DNA of 64,000 nt from Algoriphagus aquaeductus (GCF_003253485.1 NZ_QKTX01000005.1:223154-287153); one strand, 5' to 3'; positions 8,392-18,017 are shown, counted from the first letter of the stretch. The notes: generated from the letters alone by a model not told the origin. Numbers and translations: made by a program.

Positions 8392-9490
8392 GCAACTCCG
8401 ATATCATTTAGCACTTGCGATTGCCCCAAAGGTTGGGCCTTCACTTTTTAAAGCCATCGTATCTTACAGCGGCTCTCCGAAGGATTTTTTCAGACTGACC
8501 AAAGGCAAAGCCTTAAAAATACCCCGAGTTGGAGAAAAGCTTCTCGAAATCCAAAAACAGGAATCCTCCCTGATTAAGGCCGCTGACGAAGTCATCGAAA
8601 GTTGTTCAAAAAAGGGCTTCCAAATTCATTTTTCCACTTCATCCCAATTTCCACAAGCACTTAAATCCATCGAAGATGCTCCCGTCATCTTATTCTCTCA
8701 AGGTAAGGGAGATTTGAATCCCGAGCGGGCAATCGGAATCGTAGGTACTAGAAGTGCCACCTCTTATGGAAAAGCCATCACCAAAAAAATCGTAGAGGAT
8801 CTTCTCCCCTATCAACCGACCATCATTTCAGGATTGGCCTATGGAATCGATATTGAAGCCCATCGGGCTGCACTCCAAGTCGGACTGCCTACCCTAGCGA
8901 TCATGGGCTCTCCTTTGGATTATATCTATCCTGCCGCACATCGAAAGACCGCCGAGCAACTTCAGGAAACCGGTCTTTTGCTTTCCGAATATGCACCCGG
9001 AAGCAAGATGGTTCCCGGAAATTTTCCGGCTAGGAACCGGATAATAGCCGGGCTTTCGGATGCCTTGATCGTGGTGGAAGCAGCCGAGAAAGGCGGGGCC
9101 TTGATCACGGCTGAGATTGCCTACAGCTATGATAAGGATGTCTTTGCCGTACCCGGAAACCTCCAATCAACTTTTTCGGAAGGCTGCAATCAGCTGATCA
9201 AAAAAATGAAGGCTTCTATCTACACCGGCCCGGGAGACATTGCCGAGGCTTTATTTTGGAGCAAACCGGGAGAGGAAAAGATCAAAAAACCAACATTGGA
9301 TCTATCTGGAAGAGATGAGGAAGAAAAAGCCATTTTATCGCATTTGCAGACAAAAGGCGAATCGGAAATCGACCTGATCTCCTATGCTACGGAGATACCG
9401 CTGGGAATTCTTTCCTCCAAATTGCTTTCTTTGGAGTTTGAAGGAGTCGTCAAATCACTACCGGGAAAAAAGTTTAAACTTTTGGTTTAA
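8363..9490 (+). CDS. dprA: DNA-processing protein DprA
   Basis: DprA loads RecA on incoming single-stranded DNA during natural transformation. The 375-aa protein has an N-terminal helical (SAM-like) region, then the Rossmann-like DprA core: GIVGTRSATSYG, ISGLAYGIDIEAHRAAL, PARNRIIAGLSDALIVVEA, GGALITAEIA and FAVPGN. A C-terminal winged-helix DML1-like segment (residues ~315-375) completes the family length. The ATG at 8363 lies within the MerR gene; the gene ends with TAA at 9488-9490, 7 bp before the convergent Uma2 gene. Presence of dprA fits a potential for transformation but no other competence gene is in the window. Confidence 0.95.
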   Translation: MNLLPDPDHEQLRYHLALAIAPKVGPSLFKAIVSYSGSPKDFFRLTKGKALKIPRVGEKLLEIQKQESSLIKAADEVIESCSKKGFQIHFSTSSQFPQALKSIEDAPVILFSQGKGDLNPERAIGIVGTRSATSYGKAITKKIVEDLLPYQPTIISGLAYGIDIEAHRAALQVGLPTLAIMGSPLDYIYPAAHRKTAEQLQETGLLLSEYAPGSKMVPGNFPARNRIIAGLSDALIVVEAAEKGGALITAEIAYSYDKDVFAVPGNLQSTFSEGCNQLIKKMKASIYTGPGDIAEALFWSKPGEEKIKKPTLDLSGRDEEEKAILSHLQTKGESEIDLISYATEIPLGILSSKLLSLEFEGVVKSLPGKKFKLLV

Positions 9491-9497
9491 TTCGGAT

Positions 9498-10100
9498 TTA
9501 TCCTTCAAAAATCTCTTCCAAATTGAGGCTAAAACCCGCTATACAAGAAGATTGGACTACATCACCTGAAACAAATAATCGTGAGGGATGATAGTGCCCT
9601 TCCTTGAGCGTATAGATCAATAAAGTCTGTTCATTGGGATGAATCACCCAATATTCTTTGACACCTGCTTCTTCGTAGACTTCGTATTTATTTTTTAGCT
9701 CACGTTTGTTATTGCCGGGTGAAAGAATTTCTACTACCAAATCTGGAGCTCCTAAGCATCCAGCCTCGTCAAGTTTTTTTATGTCGCAAACAATACACAA
9801 ATCGGGCTGAACTACCGTGTCTATATCCTGATTTCTCTTTGATTTTACTGGTAATCTGACATCAAACGGGGCATGAAACACTTGGCAGGATTTTCCCTGC
9901 AAGAAATTAAAAAATACCGAAGTCAAACGAACAGAAACCTTTTGGTGAGACATCCTGGGTGCAGCAGCATCTCGTTTAAACACCTTTCCTTTGATCAACT
10001 CGACCATCTCATCCATTTGCCAAGTGAGGTAGTCGGCATAGGAATATCGGCCGTATTCAATATCGGGCTCATTTACCGTAGGAAGCTTATCATTTTCCAT
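9498..10100 (-). CDS. Uma2-family (DUF820) putative restriction endonuclease-fold protein
   Basis: A 200-aa protein of the Uma2/DUF820 family, PD-(D/E)XK nuclease fold. Visible features: YLTWQMDEMVELIKGKVF near the N-terminus, TVVQPDLCIVCD (metal-binding Asp), DLVVEILSPGN (Glu of the core) and KNKYEVYEEAGVKEYWVIHP. These proteins are abundant in Cyanobacteria and Cytophagales; their real function is unknown and no DNA target or partner methylase is apparent here. It stands alone between dprA (convergent) and the PepSY gene, 42 bp from the latter's end. A TACTTTG-like box lies upstream on the minus strand. Family assignment is good; nuclease activity is inference. Confidence 0.85.
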   Translation of the reverse strand: MENDKLPTVNEPDIEYGRYSYADYLTWQMDEMVELIKGKVFKRDAAAPRMSHQKVSVRLTSVFFNFLQGKSCQVFHAPFDVRLPVKSKRNQDIDTVVQPDLCIVCDIKKLDEAGCLGAPDLVVEILSPGNNKRELKNKYEVYEEAGVKEYWVIHPNEQTLLIYTLKEGHYHPSRLFVSGDVVQSSCIAGFSLNLEEIFEG

Positions 10101-10142
10101 AGTGGAATTTAATACAAAGTAAAATTAGAAGGAAAAATGAAG

Positions 10143-10694
10143 CTATTTCCCTTTCAACTTTCTCACCACCTTAGGATAATACCATAAGTAAAAACCACTA
10201 ATCGCCAGAAAGATCAATCCGATCGAAATCAAAGTCGAATAGGTCAGCTTAGCACCTTCATCCCCTGTGGTATAAAAGTCGATAATACTTCCATCGTGAA
10301 CTTTTTCGATCCAGTCCGAATGGCGTGTGTCCACCGAAAGGACTTCGCCCGAGAATCCATCCACCTGTACTTCAGTAAAATGAGTTTTAAAGGTCACTTT
10401 GGCGGTTCCTTTGTCAGGACGAATATCAATGCGGTCCACTTCCGGATTTCTGCCTAGTCTTTTCATCTCTTCCTCCCCGATCTTCACCATTTCTGAAGGT
10501 AAGATCCAAGTACCGTTTTCTACTCGGGTAGAAAGCGTCGGTGGAAGCAATTCCACTTTCTTTTTCCAAGCCAATAAAATGGAAGTAATTCCGATCACGA
10601 GAAAGAAAATGATCAAGGGTACACCAAGCAATTTATGGATTCTTCTAAACCCGCGTAAGGCAATTACTTTACTTTGAACGTGCTGCTCAGCCAT
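10143..10694 (-). CDS. PepSY-domain membrane protein
   Basis: A 183-aa protein with an N-terminal membrane helix (LLGVPLIIFFLVIGITSILLAW, residues ~22-43), an extracytoplasmic PepSY-like domain (about 50-140; VDRIDIRPDKGTAKVTF, VDGFSGEVLSVD) and a C-terminal helix (TLISIGLIFLAISGFYLWY) ending in basic residues. PepSY_TM proteins of this size often accompany TonB-dependent iron uptake or reductases, but none lies here. The frame could begin with TTG at 10697; the ATG at 10694 is the natural start. It begins four bases after the HMG-CoA lyase stop, so the two are probably co-transcribed. Function unknown. Confidence 0.82.
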   Translation of the reverse strand: MAEQHVQSKVIALRGFRRIHKLLGVPLIIFFLVIGITSILLAWKKKVELLPPTLSTRVENGTWILPSEMVKIGEEEMKRLGRNPEVDRIDIRPDKGTAKVTFKTHFTEVQVDGFSGEVLSVDTRHSDWIEKVHDGSIIDFYTTGDEGAKLTYSTLISIGLIFLAISGFYLWYYPKVVRKLKGK

Positions 10695-10697
10695 CAA

Positions 10698-11549
10698 TCA
10701 AGAATTAAAGACAAACCTTGCAAGCTTCAATGATTCAGCGAGTTCTGATTTATCCAAATTCAGCTCAAATCCTTGACTTTCCAAAGTCTCAATCATCACT
10801 TCTGTGGCCATATTTCCCACCAGTTCGTCCTTGGCCATCGGGCATCCTCCAAAGCCATAGAGCGCTCCATCAAATCGACGGCACCCTCCTTGCAAGGCAG
10901 CCAATACTTTTTCCCCAATCGATTCGGGCCTGCTGTGCAAATGTGCACCAAACCGGATCTGCGGAAATGCCTGCGTTTGCACCTCAAAAAGCTGGGTGAT
11001 CAGCCCTGGCGTTGCGACGCCAATGGTATCAGAAAGTGAAATGGTCTCCATTTGGAGTTGGGCCAATTTCTCCACAAACTCTGCAATCAATTCCGGGGAA
11101 TAGGGATCTCCATAAGGATTTCCAAACCCCATACTGAGGTACACCACCTGCTTTTTTCCTTTGGCTTCACACAGGTTTTGAATCGCTTCTACGGTCTTCA
11201 GCGCATCTGCAATACTGGCATTGGTATTTCGCTGCTGAAACGTCTCCGAAACAGACAGCGGGAAACCCAAAAAGTCGATTTCAGGAAACTGAAGAGCATC
11301 TTCAGCTCCTCTAACATTTGCTACTATGGCCAGTAGTTTGGATTTGGACTTGTGTAGGTCCAGCATGTCCAACACCTCGGCCGTATCCCGCATTTGCGGA
11401 ATGGCTTTGGGACTGACAAAACTCCCAAAATCAAGGGTATGAAACCCAACCTCCAGCAACTGATTGATATATGCGGCCTTGATGGCGGTATCTATAAAAT
11501 CCGGGATTCCCTGCATAGCATCCCGGGGACATTCGATCAACTGAATCAT
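10698..11549 (-). CDS. hydroxymethylglutaryl-CoA lyase-like enzyme
   Basis: HMG-CoA lyase splits HMG-CoA into acetoacetate and acetyl-CoA in leucine and ketone-body catabolism. The 283-aa TIM-barrel protein has the family opening IQLIECPRDAMQG (residues 2-14; consensus ExxRDGxQ), DFGSFVSPKAIPQM, the metal-binding HLHSRPE, and the cysteine loop GGCPMAKDELVGN. Glycine after RD is replaced by alanine, as I recall for Bacteroidota members. The frame is open to 11675 but the upstream part is non-conserved and covers the repeat region, so ATG 11549 is used. It lies 132 bp downstream of metF with a strong palindrome between them. Substrate is inferred from family. Confidence 0.85.
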   Translation of the reverse strand: MIQLIECPRDAMQGIPDFIDTAIKAAYINQLLEVGFHTLDFGSFVSPKAIPQMRDTAEVLDMLDLHKSKSKLLAIVANVRGAEDALQFPEIDFLGFPLSVSETFQQRNTNASIADALKTVEAIQNLCEAKGKKQVVYLSMGFGNPYGDPYSPELIAEFVEKLAQLQMETISLSDTIGVATPGLITQLFEVQTQAFPQIRFGAHLHSRPESIGEKVLAALQGGCRRFDGALYGFGGCPMAKDELVGNMATEVMIETLESQGFELNLDKSELAESLKLARFVFNS

Positions 11550-11649
11550 GCCCGAAGATAGGCAGATTCGAGGATAGGAAGGAAAAAATAGGAGGAGTGG
11601 TTCAATCCTCTGATGTTTCAAAAACCCCAAAGGTTTGATTAACAAAGGA

Positions 11650-11680
11650 AACCTTCGAGGTCTTGAAGACCTCAAAGGTT
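11650..11680. repeat. 31-bp near-perfect palindrome after metF
   Basis: AACCTTCGAGGTCTT (11650-11664) pairs with AAGACCTCAAAGGTT (11666-11680) with one mismatch. It lies one base beyond the metF stop on the minus strand. A related motif (AAACCCCAAAGGTTT) lies at about 11623-11637. Hairpins of this sequence style recur in Bacteroidota genomes; here it may end or attenuate the met transcript. There is no strong T run, so it is not a classic intrinsic terminator. Confidence 0.6.
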
Positions 11681-11681
11681 A

Positions 11682-12635
11682 TCAAAACACCTCTTTTGCA
11701 ATTTTGTAAGTAGCATCCGCCTTACTCATTGTATAGAAATGAAGACTTGGCACATTGGCAGCCACTAATTCCTTGCACTGCCCGATCGCCCAAGCGATTC
11801 CCACTTCTTTCACTTCTGCATTGGTTTTGCACTTTTCCAATTCATCGGTCAAGGCATCCGGAAGATCCAGGAAAAAAGTACGAGGCAACATGGTAATCTG
11901 ACCCAAAGTAGTGATCGGCTTAATCCCAGGAATAATCGGAACCTCAATTCCTGCCTCTCTAACTTTTCTCACATACTCGAAATATTTCTGGTTGTCAAAA
12001 AACATCTGAGTCACGATGTACTCGGCACCCCGGTCCACTTTTTCTTTCAGATACTTGAGATCAAACTTCATACTCGGTGCCTCAAAATGCTTCTCCGGAT
12101 AACCTGCTACGCCGACACAAAAGTCCGTATGAAAGCTGTTTTCCGTCTCCTCGTGAAGGTATTTCCCCTGATTCATCCGCACAATCTGCTCCACCAATTC
12201 GGTGGCAAACTGATGACCTTCTGGTTCAGGAATAAATCTCCCTTCTGTTTTGGGGGCATCACCCCGTAGGGCCAGCACATTGTCCACCCCGATAAAATTG
12301 AGGTCGATCAGGGCATTTTCCGTCTCCTCTTTCGTAAATCCCCCACAAAGCAAATGCGGGACTGCATCCACATGATACCGGTTCATAATCGCAGCACAGA
12401 TACCCACCGTTCCCGGACGCTTTTTGGTGCTCACTTTTTCCAAAAGTCCATTGGGATGCTTTTTGTAAATAAACTCTTCCCGGTGATAGGTCACATCGAC
12501 AAAAGGCGGCTTGAACTCCATCAAAGGCTCAATTCCTTCTAAAAGTTCTTTCAAACTTTGACCTTTGAGGGGAGGTAAAATTTCAAATGAAAAAAGCGTG
12601 GATTTCGCATTTTTCAGGTGTTCGGTTATCTTCAT
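11682..12635 (-). CDS. metF: 5,10-methylenetetrahydrofolate reductase
   Basis: MetF reduces methylene-THF to 5-methyl-THF, the methyl donor of methionine synthase, using FAD. The 317-aa protein has the TIM-barrel motifs FEILPPLKG (residues ~17-25), VDVTYH, ALRGD in the FAD/folate loop, [17 protein letters not shown]-like [12 protein letters not shown] and PIIPGIKPI. Its ATG overlaps the stop of the upstream metH gene (ATGA), indicating translational coupling, and both genes sit downstream of the SAM riboswitch. Length fits the bacterial MetF family (~300 aa). Identity is certain. Confidence 0.97.
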   Translation of the reverse strand: MKITEHLKNAKSTLFSFEILPPLKGQSLKELLEGIEPLMEFKPPFVDVTYHREEFIYKKHPNGLLEKVSTKKRPGTVGICAAIMNRYHVDAVPHLLCGGFTKEETENALIDLNFIGVDNVLALRGDAPKTEGRFIPEPEGHQFATELVEQIVRMNQGKYLHEETENSFHTDFCVGVAGYPEKHFEAPSMKFDLKYLKEKVDRGAEYIVTQMFFDNQKYFEYVRKVREAGIEVPIIPGIKPITTLGQITMLPRTFFLDLPDALTDELEKCKTNAEVKEVGIAWAIGQCKELVAANVPSLHFYTMSKADATYKIAKEVF

Positions 12636-15331
12636 ACAGTTTGATTCGCTAATAGGTTGGAAGGCGTGTAAGCCAGATTGGGTGAAAGCAATCGCTCAGC
12701 CTGCTCGATCGAAATTCCCTTTCGCATCGCATAGCTGGCCACTTGGTCTTCGGCAATTTTGCCTAGACCGAAGTATTTTGACTCGGGGTGTCCAAAGTAA
12801 AATCCGGAAACTGAACTCGTCGGATACATTGCAAAGCTGGATGTGAGCGTGATTCCGACCGTATTTTCCAAATCCAAGATCCGGGCGATGGTTTCTTTTT
12901 CAGAATGCTCCGGACAGGCCGGATAGCCCGGTGCTGGTCTGATCCCGAGATATTCTTCCCGGATCAGAGAATCATTATCCAGACTTTCCGTTGTTGAATA
13001 GCCCCAATACTCTTTTCGTACTAATTCATGCACATATTCCGCAGCCGCTTCAGCCAATCGGTCTGCCAAAGCCTTGAATAAAATATCATTGTAATCGTCT
13101 CCTGCTGCTTGAAATTCAGCCAATTTCACCTCCATCCCCAAGCCTGAAGTCACCGCAAAACACCCCAGGTAATCGGTCTTTTCCGGATGGAGATAGTCCG
13201 CTAAGGATCGATTAGGCACTCCTTTTCCTTTTTTTCCTTGTTGACGCAAAAAGTGGAACTGGCCAATCACATTTTCAGTATTGGGCTCAAAGACCACCGC
13301 GTCATCCGCATTTCGCTGAACAGGAAGTAGGGAAAAAACCGCCTTGGCAGAAAGCCATTTTTCGTCAATAAGCTGATCTAGCATATTCTGTGCATCAGCA
13401 AAAAGACGCTTGGCTTCCTCTCCCACGATCGGATCTTCCAGGATTTTGGGATACTTCCCACTCAGCATCCAAGTACTGAAAAACGGGGTCCAGTCGATGT
13501 ATTTTCTCAAAACGGAAAGATCCAAATCCTCCAAAACTGTCCTTCCAAGCACTTTCGGCTTTACAGGCTCATAGGTGCTCCAATCGATTTCAACCGGATT
13601 GCCTTTAGCTTCCTCATAAGAAACCATCTGCTTGACCGATTGCTTGGCTTCATGTTCTTCCCGAAGCTGACGATAGGTCTCCTTGATTTGTCTGTGGTAG
13701 GCTTCTTTGGTTTCCTCAGAAATAGCCTCTCCGGCAATAGGAACAGATTTACTTGCATCCGTCACGTGAACCACCGTACCTGAATAAACCGGGTCAATCT
13801 TCACCGCAGTATGAATCCTAGAGGTGGTCGCTCCACCGATCAGTAAAGGGATCTTCAATCCCTGTCGTTCCATTTCAGAAGCAACATTGACCATTTCATC
13901 CAGTGAAGGCGTAATCAATCCGCTCAAACCGATGATATCCACCTTGTTTTTGATCGCTTCGTCGATGATTTTTTGAGCATCGACCATCACGCCAAGATCA
14001 ATGATCTGGTAGCTGTTGCAGGCCAAGACCACGCCGACGATATTTTTTCCAATGTCATGCACGTCGCCTTTTACCGTGGCGAGCAAGATTTTTTTCAAGG
14101 AGGAAGCTTCTTGACCTTCTTCTGGAAGGGGCATAAAGGGCTCCAAATACGCCACAGCTTTCTTCATCACCCGGGCGGACTTGACCACCTGAGGAAGAAA
14201 CATTTTTCCTTCTCCAAAAAGGTCTCCTACAACATTCATCCCATCCATCAATGGACCTTCAATCACCTTCAGGGGATTGACCAATTCGAGTCGGGCCGCT
14301 TCGGTATCTTCTACAATAAAGTCCAAAATCCCTTTGACCAGCGCATGCTCAATCCGCTTAGCCACGGGATCTGATCGCCACGCTTCATTGACTATTTCCT
14401 TTTTGTCAGCTGCTTTGACGGTCTCTGCAAATTCCAGCAAGCGCTCCGTTGCATCCGATCTTCGATCAAAAAGCACATCCTCTACCCGCTCCAAAAGGTC
14501 CTTTGGAATATCGTCATATACTTCGAGCATGGTAGGATTGACGATGCCCATATCCATCCCATGGTGGATGGCATGGTAGAGAAAAGCCGCATGCATGGCC
14601 TCTCTCACCCGATCATTTCCACGAAAAGAGAAGGACACATTGCTGACACCTCCACTGACTTTGGCACCGGGAAGGTTTTCCTTGATCCACTTGGTCGCCA
14701 AAAAGAAGTCCAAGGCATTGCGTCGATGCTCTTCCATCCCGGTTGCTACCGGGAAGATATTGGGATCAAAAATGATATCCTGGGGATTGAACTTCACCCG
14801 ATCTACTAAAACGCGATAGCTGCGCTCGCAAATCTCAATTCTGCGCTCATAGGTATCGGCTTGGCCTTTTTCATCAAAAGCCATCACCACTACTGCTGCT
14901 CCAAATTTCTTGATTGTTTTGGCCTGTTGGATAAATTCCTCTTCCCCGTTTTTTAAGGAAATCGAATTTACGATGCCTTTTCCCTGAACACATTTCAATC
15001 CAGCCAGAATGATGCTCCACTTGGAGCTGTCGATCATGATCGGAATCCGACTGATTTCAGGTTCGGAAGCGATCAGGTTAAGGAATCGCCTCATCGCAAA
15101 TTCCCCATCAAGCATGCCTTCATCCATGCAGACATCCAGCACTTGTGCTCCACCCCTGACTTGATCCAGGGCGATTTCCAGCGCGTCGTCGTATTTTCCA
15201 CCCAAAATCAACCGGGCAAATTTCTTGGATCCAGTGATATTGGTTCGTTCTCCGATATTGACAAAGTTGATGTTGGGGGTGAACACCAAAGGTTCCAGCC
15301 CCGACAGTTTCATGTAGTTCTGCTTAGGCAT
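12632..15331 (-). CDS. metH: methionine synthase, folate/cobalamin/reactivation subunit (MetH C-terminal modules)
   Basis: This 899-aa protein carries the last three modules of cobalamin-dependent methionine synthase: pterin-binding (about 10-290, [16 protein letters not shown]), B12 cap and B12-binding (about 300-560, with [15 protein letters not shown] whose His is the lower axial cobalt ligand, and LIGGATTS), and the AdoMet-dependent reactivation domain (about 570-899, ending with [12 protein letters not shown] and the [13 protein letters not shown] segment). The homocysteine module is encoded by the preceding gene. The two frames overlap by eight bases, and a GAGGAGGAGG tract stands six bases before this ATG. 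Splitting after the first module is, as I recall, normal in Bacteroidota rather than a mutation. Confidence 0.95.
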   Translation of the reverse strand: MPKQNYMKLSGLEPLVFTPNINFVNIGERTNITGSKKFARLILGGKYDDALEIALDQVRGGAQVLDVCMDEGMLDGEFAMRRFLNLIASEPEISRIPIMIDSSKWSIILAGLKCVQGKGIVNSISLKNGEEEFIQQAKTIKKFGAAVVVMAFDEKGQADTYERRIEICERSYRVLVDRVKFNPQDIIFDPNIFPVATGMEEHRRNALDFFLATKWIKENLPGAKVSGGVSNVSFSFRGNDRVREAMHAAFLYHAIHHGMDMGIVNPTMLEVYDDIPKDLLERVEDVLFDRRSDATERLLEFAETVKAADKKEIVNEAWRSDPVAKRIEHALVKGILDFIVEDTEAARLELVNPLKVIEGPLMDGMNVVGDLFGEGKMFLPQVVKSARVMKKAVAYLEPFMPLPEEGQEASSLKKILLATVKGDVHDIGKNIVGVVLACNSYQIIDLGVMVDAQKIIDEAIKNKVDIIGLSGLITPSLDEMVNVASEMERQGLKIPLLIGGATTSRIHTAVKIDPVYSGTVVHVTDASKSVPIAGEAISEETKEAYHRQIKETYRQLREEHEAKQSVKQMVSYEEAKGNPVEIDWSTYEPVKPKVLGRTVLEDLDLSVLRKYIDWTPFFSTWMLSGKYPKILEDPIVGEEAKRLFADAQNMLDQLIDEKWLSAKAVFSLLPVQRNADDAVVFEPNTENVIGQFHFLRQQGKKGKGVPNRSLADYLHPEKTDYLGCFAVTSGLGMEVKLAEFQAAGDDYNDILFKALADRLAEAAAEYVHELVRKEYWGYSTTESLDNDSLIREEYLGIRPAPGYPACPEHSEKETIARILDLENTVGITLTSSFAMYPTSSVSGFYFGHPESKYFGLGKIAEDQVASYAMRKGISIEQAERLLSPNLAYTPSNLLANQTV

Positions 15332-16379
15332 TGTTTTCCTCCTCCTCTAGTTCTGCTTCAATTTTTCGGGGCTGAAATTCCGCCGTCATTTTGGCCAGGG
15401 CACGGATGTGATCCGGTGTGGTACCGCAGCATCCCCCCAAAATATTCAACATCCCTTCTTTCAAGAAATCCCTCACCTGATCTGCCATTTCATTGGCTCC
15501 CTGATCATAAGCTCCAAATTCATTGGGCAAACCGGCATTGGGATAAGCGGATACATAAAAGGGTGCATTTTGGGACAGCACCTTCAAATAAGGTCTCAAT
15601 TCCTTGGCTCCCAAAGCACAATTGAGTCCTACAGAAAGCAAGGGGACATGCGAAACCGAAATCAAGAAAGCCTCTGTAGTCTGTCCTGAAAGTGTACGGC
15701 CCGATGCATCGGTGATCGTTCCCGAAATCATAATCGGAATTCCTCCCTCTTTTGGGTCCAAGGGGATTCCTCGCTCTTCATATACTTCCTGCACCGCATA
15801 GAGTGCAGCTTTGGCATTGAGTGTGTCAAAAATGGTTTCGATCAAAATAATATCCGAACCTCCATCCAATAACCCTCTGACTTGCTCTGCATAGGCTTCG
15901 GCAAGTTGATCAAACGTGATGGCCCGATAGCCTGGGTCATTCACATCCGGAGAAATGGAAGCAGTACGATTGGTTGGGCCGATTGCACCCGCCACAAACC
16001 GGGGTTTGGAGGGATCTTTCGCGGTAAATTCATCAGCAACCTCCCGGGCAAGTTGGGCTGACTCCAAATTGATCCGATACGCCAAATGAGACAAAGCATA
16101 ATCTTCCTGAGCGATAGTAGTCCCCGAGAAAGTATTCGTCTCGATGATATCTGCACCTGCCTCCAGGTATTCCCGATGTATGGCTTTAATGATATCCGGT
16201 CTGCTCAGCGAAAGCAGGTCATTGTTTCCTTTGAGCGGTTTGGGGTGATGTTGAAGCTCAGGAGTTCTGAAGTCCCCTTCTTCCAACTTATAGCGCTGAA
16301 TCATGGTGCCCATGGCTCCGTCAAGAATGAGTATGCGCTGTTGAATCGCTTGGAGTAGGGTTTCCGTTCTGTTTTGCAT
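15324..16379 (-). CDS. metH: methionine synthase, homocysteine S-methyltransferase subunit (MetH N-terminal module)
   Basis: A 351-aa homocysteine-binding TIM barrel. It starts [27 protein letters not shown] as MetH does. The zinc-binding cysteines are present in [15 protein letters not shown] and [11 protein letters not shown]. The protein ends with an acidic EEEENNA tail just after this domain, where full-length MetH would continue into the pterin domain; the next gene supplies the rest. The frame extends to 16415 but the ATG at 16379 begins the conserved sequence. It is the first gene after the SAM-I riboswitch, so S-adenosylmethionine probably represses the whole metH1-metH2-metF set. Confidence 0.95.
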   Translation of the reverse strand: MQNRTETLLQAIQQRILILDGAMGTMIQRYKLEEGDFRTPELQHHPKPLKGNNDLLSLSRPDIIKAIHREYLEAGADIIETNTFSGTTIAQEDYALSHLAYRINLESAQLAREVADEFTAKDPSKPRFVAGAIGPTNRTASISPDVNDPGYRAITFDQLAEAYAEQVRGLLDGGSDIILIETIFDTLNAKAALYAVQEVYEERGIPLDPKEGGIPIMISGTITDASGRTLSGQTTEAFLISVSHVPLLSVGLNCALGAKELRPYLKVLSQNAPFYVSAYPNAGLPNEFGAYDQGANEMADQVRDFLKEGMLNILGGCCGTTPDHIRALAKMTAEFQPRKIEAELEEEENNA

Positions 16380-16447
16380 CTTTTTATAATTCAATTCAAA
16401 AAGCCAATCGAGCAAAACACGGAGAAAAGTACTTGAGGTAATCTCTT

Positions 16448-16549
16448 CCGCTCATCTTTTTCCGGCATTTCCGGAACGGGAGTTAGCACCTTGTGATCAG
16501 GTTGCTAAGACGTCGCAGGGCCCTTCCCTCGGTCTTTCTCGATAAGCAG
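16448..16549 (-). promoter_or_regulatory. SAM-I (S-box) riboswitch aptamer
   Basis: Read on the minus strand, the region has the S-box layout: P1 strand CTGCTTATC (16541-16549), a GAGAAAGACCGAGGGA segment, GGCCCTGCGACGTC, the core GCAACCTG, AAGGTGCTAACTCC, a P4-like CCGGAAATGCCGG hairpin and the closing P1 strand GATGAGCGG (16448-16456). The two P1 strands pair over nine positions with two G-U pairs. It lies 69 bp before metH, as expected for a methionine gene. A TAnnTTTG box just upstream would start transcription right at P1. No clear intrinsic terminator follows; see the alternative pairing described in findings. Confidence 0.92.
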
Positions 16550-16551
16550 TT

Positions 16552-16559
16552 CAAATGTA
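16552..16559 (-). promoter_or_regulatory. -7 box of the riboswitch-met operon promoter
   Basis: On the minus strand TACATTTG matches TAnnTTTG exactly and ends two bases before the first P1 strand of the SAM aptamer, so the transcript would begin at or a few bases inside the aptamer's 5' side. No convincing -33 box at 19-21 bp was seen. Confidence 0.5.
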
Positions 16560-16644
16560 AGATCAAATTTTCAATAAATCACCTTTCCCATTATGGAGGT
16601 GAAGATCAATTGGTCGTTTTTTTTGACTTTCTTGAAAAATACAA

Positions 16645-17961
16645 TTAAGGCCTTACTCCTACTCCGAACATCAGAAATGGTCCGGACATGTATTCACTCA
16701 TCGAAATTTCCCCTAAAGAATAGGAAGGAAAGGCTAGCTCATAGCCGGCAGAGGCAGAAAACACCAAATCAAAAAACTTTCTTTTTGTCATAGGCAATCC
16801 GTATTCTACCAAGGCCTCAGGTTTGAACATGACTCCCGAACTTCTCAAATACCCGTCAAAATACCTTTCCTCAAATAACTCGGGGAAATCAGGCTTATTT
16901 TTGGAAGAAAGGGTATATCGAAGGTTTCCGAATCCAACACCACCCATGGCTCCCAAAGCGAAATTTTTATATTGAAAAAACTTATGCCCCACGTTCCCAT
17001 AGACCCGCACACTGTTTAGGCTATGATCTTGGGAATTGCTTGCACGCCCTTTCATTGCCAAGTTGAATACATCCACACCATACAGCAAGCCATCCGTTTC
17101 ACCAAGAATTCTAACTCCCCAATTGGAAGGTTTACCTTCCAGTGGCTGATACCCGTAATCTTCCAGAACAGAATTGAATTTCTCGGGACTTTTGAAATGT
17201 ACTCCCCGAATCAGGGAAATTCCGATTGTCGCATCTTTATAGAAAAAATTCCTGTCAGGAAGCGAAATTCCTGCCCCAACTCTGAAAAAAGCGCCTGCCT
17301 GGGCATTGTCAAAAGCAATACCGTTCAGAGACCAACTTCCCTCAAACGGGCTGAAAGAATAGCCGACTTTGGCTAAAATTTCCAGGGATTCTTTCCGTCC
17401 GGGCAAATCAAAGTCATAGCTCGCCTGAAAACCTATTTCAGTCAAAAAATCACCAAATCGACTCGTGCCTTTATGAATATCGTTTTTCCTGAGAATAAAA
17501 CCTTCTTTGGGATCCAAGAGAAACAACTCGAGATTTTTCTCCTGATTTTGAGGAAGCATCTGAAAATTCAAATAACCCATTCCCAAAGACATGTAATGAA
17601 TCAATTGAAATTTGCCTTCTTCGGTGAGGGAATAACCCACATTGATCAATGCTCTGGAGGTCCGGTATTTGATTTGGAAATCGTCAAAATCACTGGTTTT
17701 ACTTTGATGCTGTGAAAGTTCAAATCCGATTAAAAAATCATTGATTCGGGACTGATATCCCAACCCATACGAACGATACCTATTTCGGATAGGGGAAAGT
17801 CCTCTTTCTTCAAGCAAGGAATTGAATTGGCGGATATTAGCACCAGAAGTACCGGTAAACCCATAAAATGATGATCTTTTCTCAATGAGTCCTTGGGCAC
17901 CAACCACAACGGTGATCAAAGTCAGGCAAAAAATGAAGAGAATTCTTTTGAAGTGAATCAT
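16645..17961 (-). CDS. hypothetical outer-membrane beta-barrel-like protein
   Basis: A 438-aa protein with a signal peptide (MIHFKRILFIFCLTLITVVVGAQ) and a body of alternating hydrophobic/polar stretches with many aromatic and glycine residues (for example YGLGYQSRINDFLIGFEL, GVGFGNLRYTLSS, ASAGYELAFPSYSLG), ending in a short beta-like strand GPFLMFGVGVRP. This resembles an outer-membrane barrel. The segment GANIRQFNSLLEERGLSPIRNRY near the N-terminus resembles KFNSVLEDYGYQPLEGKPSNWGV near residue 260, which suggests an internal duplication. I do not recognise a named family. It stands between the riboswitch region and the hybrid kinase, both on the same strand, 56 bp after the kinase start region's upstream neighbour end. 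Confidence 0.65.
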   Translation of the reverse strand: MIHFKRILFIFCLTLITVVVGAQGLIEKRSSFYGFTGTSGANIRQFNSLLEERGLSPIRNRYRSYGLGYQSRINDFLIGFELSQHQSKTSDFDDFQIKYRTSRALINVGYSLTEEGKFQLIHYMSLGMGYLNFQMLPQNQEKNLELFLLDPKEGFILRKNDIHKGTSRFGDFLTEIGFQASYDFDLPGRKESLEILAKVGYSFSPFEGSWSLNGIAFDNAQAGAFFRVGAGISLPDRNFFYKDATIGISLIRGVHFKSPEKFNSVLEDYGYQPLEGKPSNWGVRILGETDGLLYGVDVFNLAMKGRASNSQDHSLNSVRVYGNVGHKFFQYKNFALGAMGGVGFGNLRYTLSSKNKPDFPELFEERYFDGYLRSSGVMFKPEALVEYGLPMTKRKFFDLVFSASAGYELAFPSYSLGEISMSEYMSGPFLMFGVGVRP

Positions 17962-18017
17962 GGGTTAAATTTTGGACTGAATACCAGCTTGGCAGCATCC
18001 CCTCGGCAAAATTAGTG

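Noticed and set aside
11550..11675. N-terminal extension of the HMG-CoA lyase
   Set aside because: The stretch is non-conserved and covers the palindromic repeat region. The ATG at 11549 starts the family motif.
12632..16379. metH broken by a frameshift
   Set aside because: Each half has a proper start and ends at a domain border, with an overlap typical of coupled genes. Split MetH is, to my knowledge, regular in Bacteroidota.
16560..16644. a second riboswitch or small gene next to the SAM aptamer
   Set aside because: Only AT-rich sequence without a conserved core or open frame was seen.
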